A stretch of 64,000 nt of DNA from Rhizopus arrhizus (taxonomy: Eukaryota; Mucoromycota; Mucoromycetes; Mucorales; Rhizopodaceae), in NCBI GenBank assembly GCA_024220505.1, contig JAKZZE010000018.1:868001-932000 (forward strand), in the 5' to 3' direction. The notes beneath the pieces were generated by a model, which worked only from the letters and a program-made list of their open reading frames with translations, was not told the DNA's origin and made no database searches. This document shows, piece by piece, positions 62,878 through 64,000 of this stretch (its first letter is position 1; every line of letters begins with the position of its first letter). The translations under genes were made by a program, and so were the position numbers.

Positions 62878-63834
62878 GTTGCATAATTCAACTCATGCAA
62901 ATTAATCTTTTTTTAAAGAAAGGGCAAATGTATTTATGAAGAGAAAGGAAAAGGTGGATAGTGTTTAGGTTTCTCAGCCAACAATTGTCTTTTTGGAGGC
63001 CAATAAAAATGATATTATAGTTACACCAAAACGCTGCTTTCTCTCTTTCTTTCTTTTTTTTTAAAAAATAGTTGTATCAACATGACGAATAAGGATGCGT
63101 GAAATTACGCCGACTGCTCCGAATTCTAATAACTAAAAGTAGTAAACCAAGTATGAAATAGACAAAACACGCGTGCATACGGTAAGACTGAGATGTTTAC
63201 AAATAACAATTACAGATTGAGAACAGTGTTTCTTTATGTCATTTAATTAGCTTTGATGAAAACAAGTTTTTATAACAAACAATGATAAACTTTGTAGTGA
63301 AACACTACAACTTATATCAACATTTCATTCAAGACCCTTTTTTGTTGTTTCTTTTTCCTTCTATATTCTTATCTTTATTATGATTATGCATATGCAACTC
63401 TGTTTCTTTGTAATCAGAACATGTTTACAAATGTTCTTGTACAATCACACAATTCTACTCCTTCTTTTTTTTTTTTTTTCAAGAAAAGGGTTTATTTTAT
63501 TCTTTTTTTTAATTGTCTTACAAAACAATTTTTTTCTCATTCGGAAATTAAAAAGATGATCTTATTCAAAGACAGAAGCCAATGAATCTTATCCATTGCT
63601 TTTCTAGGTTTTACAAAAATTCTCAATTCATCAGTCATGTCTCACACGCGCACCCAAATACGCACAGACTGTTTGACAAAAAAAAAAAAAAAACAATCCA
63701 AAATAAGTTATATATAAAAGGTAGGCGATCTATTTGGTCTTTCTTTTTTTTTTTTTTTTTTCCTTCTTTTTTTTTCTTTTTTTTTTTACTTCTTTTTCTC
63801 AGAGTACAATTTCTTTTCTATTTAATATAAAATC
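60899..63834. other. 2.9-kb gene-free spacer
   Basis: Promoter region of the PLD-domain gene (left) and of the truncated gene at the right edge. It contains short (AAT)n near 61721-61741, (GA)9 at 62229-62246, and a T25-A11 tract at 62842-62877. No frame longer than about 80 codons has a plausible protein and no RNA gene was recognised. Confidence 0.6.
62229..62246. repeat. (GA)9 microsatellite
   Basis: Nine perfect GA units after an A-run in the 60.9-63.8 kb spacer. Confidence 0.9.
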
Positions 63835-64000
63835 ATGGAAAACGAATATTATGCAACACAACAAAATTATTCTTCCGAAGAAAAAGCATTGCAAACGGAT
63901 AATAGCAATGTATTATCTTGGCCTCCTGTCTTACCTGAACAAAATCAGTCATCTAATTTTCTGAATATGTTAGCGCCTTCTGAACTTGACATGTCAAATC
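63835..64000 (+). CDS. Start of an unrecognised protein, cut by the window end
   Basis: 55 codons in frame from MENEYYATQQNYSSEEKALQ, Gln/Asn/Ser-rich and polar, after a strong T-rich leader (63741-63812) like those before other plus-strand genes. Such N-termini are common in fungal transcription factors, but no domain is reached before the end. The 3' part lies outside. Confidence 0.55.
   Translation, partial: MENEYYATQQNYSSEEKALQTDNSNVLSWPPVLPEQNQSSNFLNMLAPSELDMSN

Noticed and set aside
63582..63830. 82-codon frame before the last gene
   Set aside because: Mostly poly-Phe from T-runs; it is the leader of the gene starting at 63835.

Overview
The window looks like nuclear DNA of an early-diverging filamentous fungus, most likely Mucoromycota (Mucorales type). 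The evidence is very AT-rich intergenic DNA, long T and A homopolymers, dense short GT-AG introns (mostly 43-90 nt) and eukaryotic housekeeping genes. A focadhesin-like gene and a TSC2-like gene, both absent from budding yeast, fit this placement. No bacterial operons, CRISPR arrays, rRNA genes or convincing tRNA genes were seen. All exon models were worked out by hand from splice signals, reading phase and family motifs.

Left part (1-19.7 kb): RPB11, a 7-exon focadhesin-like HEAT protein, a mitochondrial DEAD-box helicase (MRH4/DDX28 type), a GCN4-type bZIP factor with upstream ORFs, an alkaline ceramidase, an HSF-type factor, a saccharopine-dehydrogenase-like oxidoreductase with an apparent frameshift, and a peptidyl-tRNA hydrolase. 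Between the ceramidase and the HSF gene lies a 4.1-kb insert flanked by near-identical 217-bp direct repeats, which are copies of the 3' end of the ceramidase gene. The insert carries a decayed DDE transposase at its right edge.

Middle (19.7-44.3 kb): a gene-empty, decayed stretch (19.7-23.7 kb) comes first. It is followed by CCT3, an OPT-family transporter with an apparent frameshift, a DHHC palmitoyltransferase, an arrestin-like protein whose stop overlaps that of a convergent CRAL-TRIO (Sec14-like) gene, PP4 regulatory subunit 3, MGR2/ROMO1, a TSC2-like RapGAP protein and NADH-cytochrome b5 reductase.

Right part (44.3-64 kb): a coiled-coil protein, an unrecognised protein, ribosomal protein uL13 divergent from CTP synthase, an AFG2-like tandem AAA ATPase, a TRIP4/ASC-1 zinc-finger protein divergent from ribosomal protein uS12, a polyQ protein with DPW-type motifs, a bHLH-zipper factor, a protein with a C-terminal phospholipase-D (HKD) domain, a gene-poor 2.9 kb, and the first codons of a gene cut by the window end.

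The genes do not form one pathway. Shared themes are translation and its control (uL13, uS12, PTH, GCN4-like, TRIP4, AFG2-like), TOR-linked growth control (TSC2), mitochondria (MRH4, MGR2) and lipids (ceramidase, Sec14-like, b5 reductase, PLD-like). No clearly new multi-gene system was found. The most unusual items are the repeat-flanked insert, the uORF-bearing GCN4-like leader, the PLD-domain fusion and the compact AAA protein.
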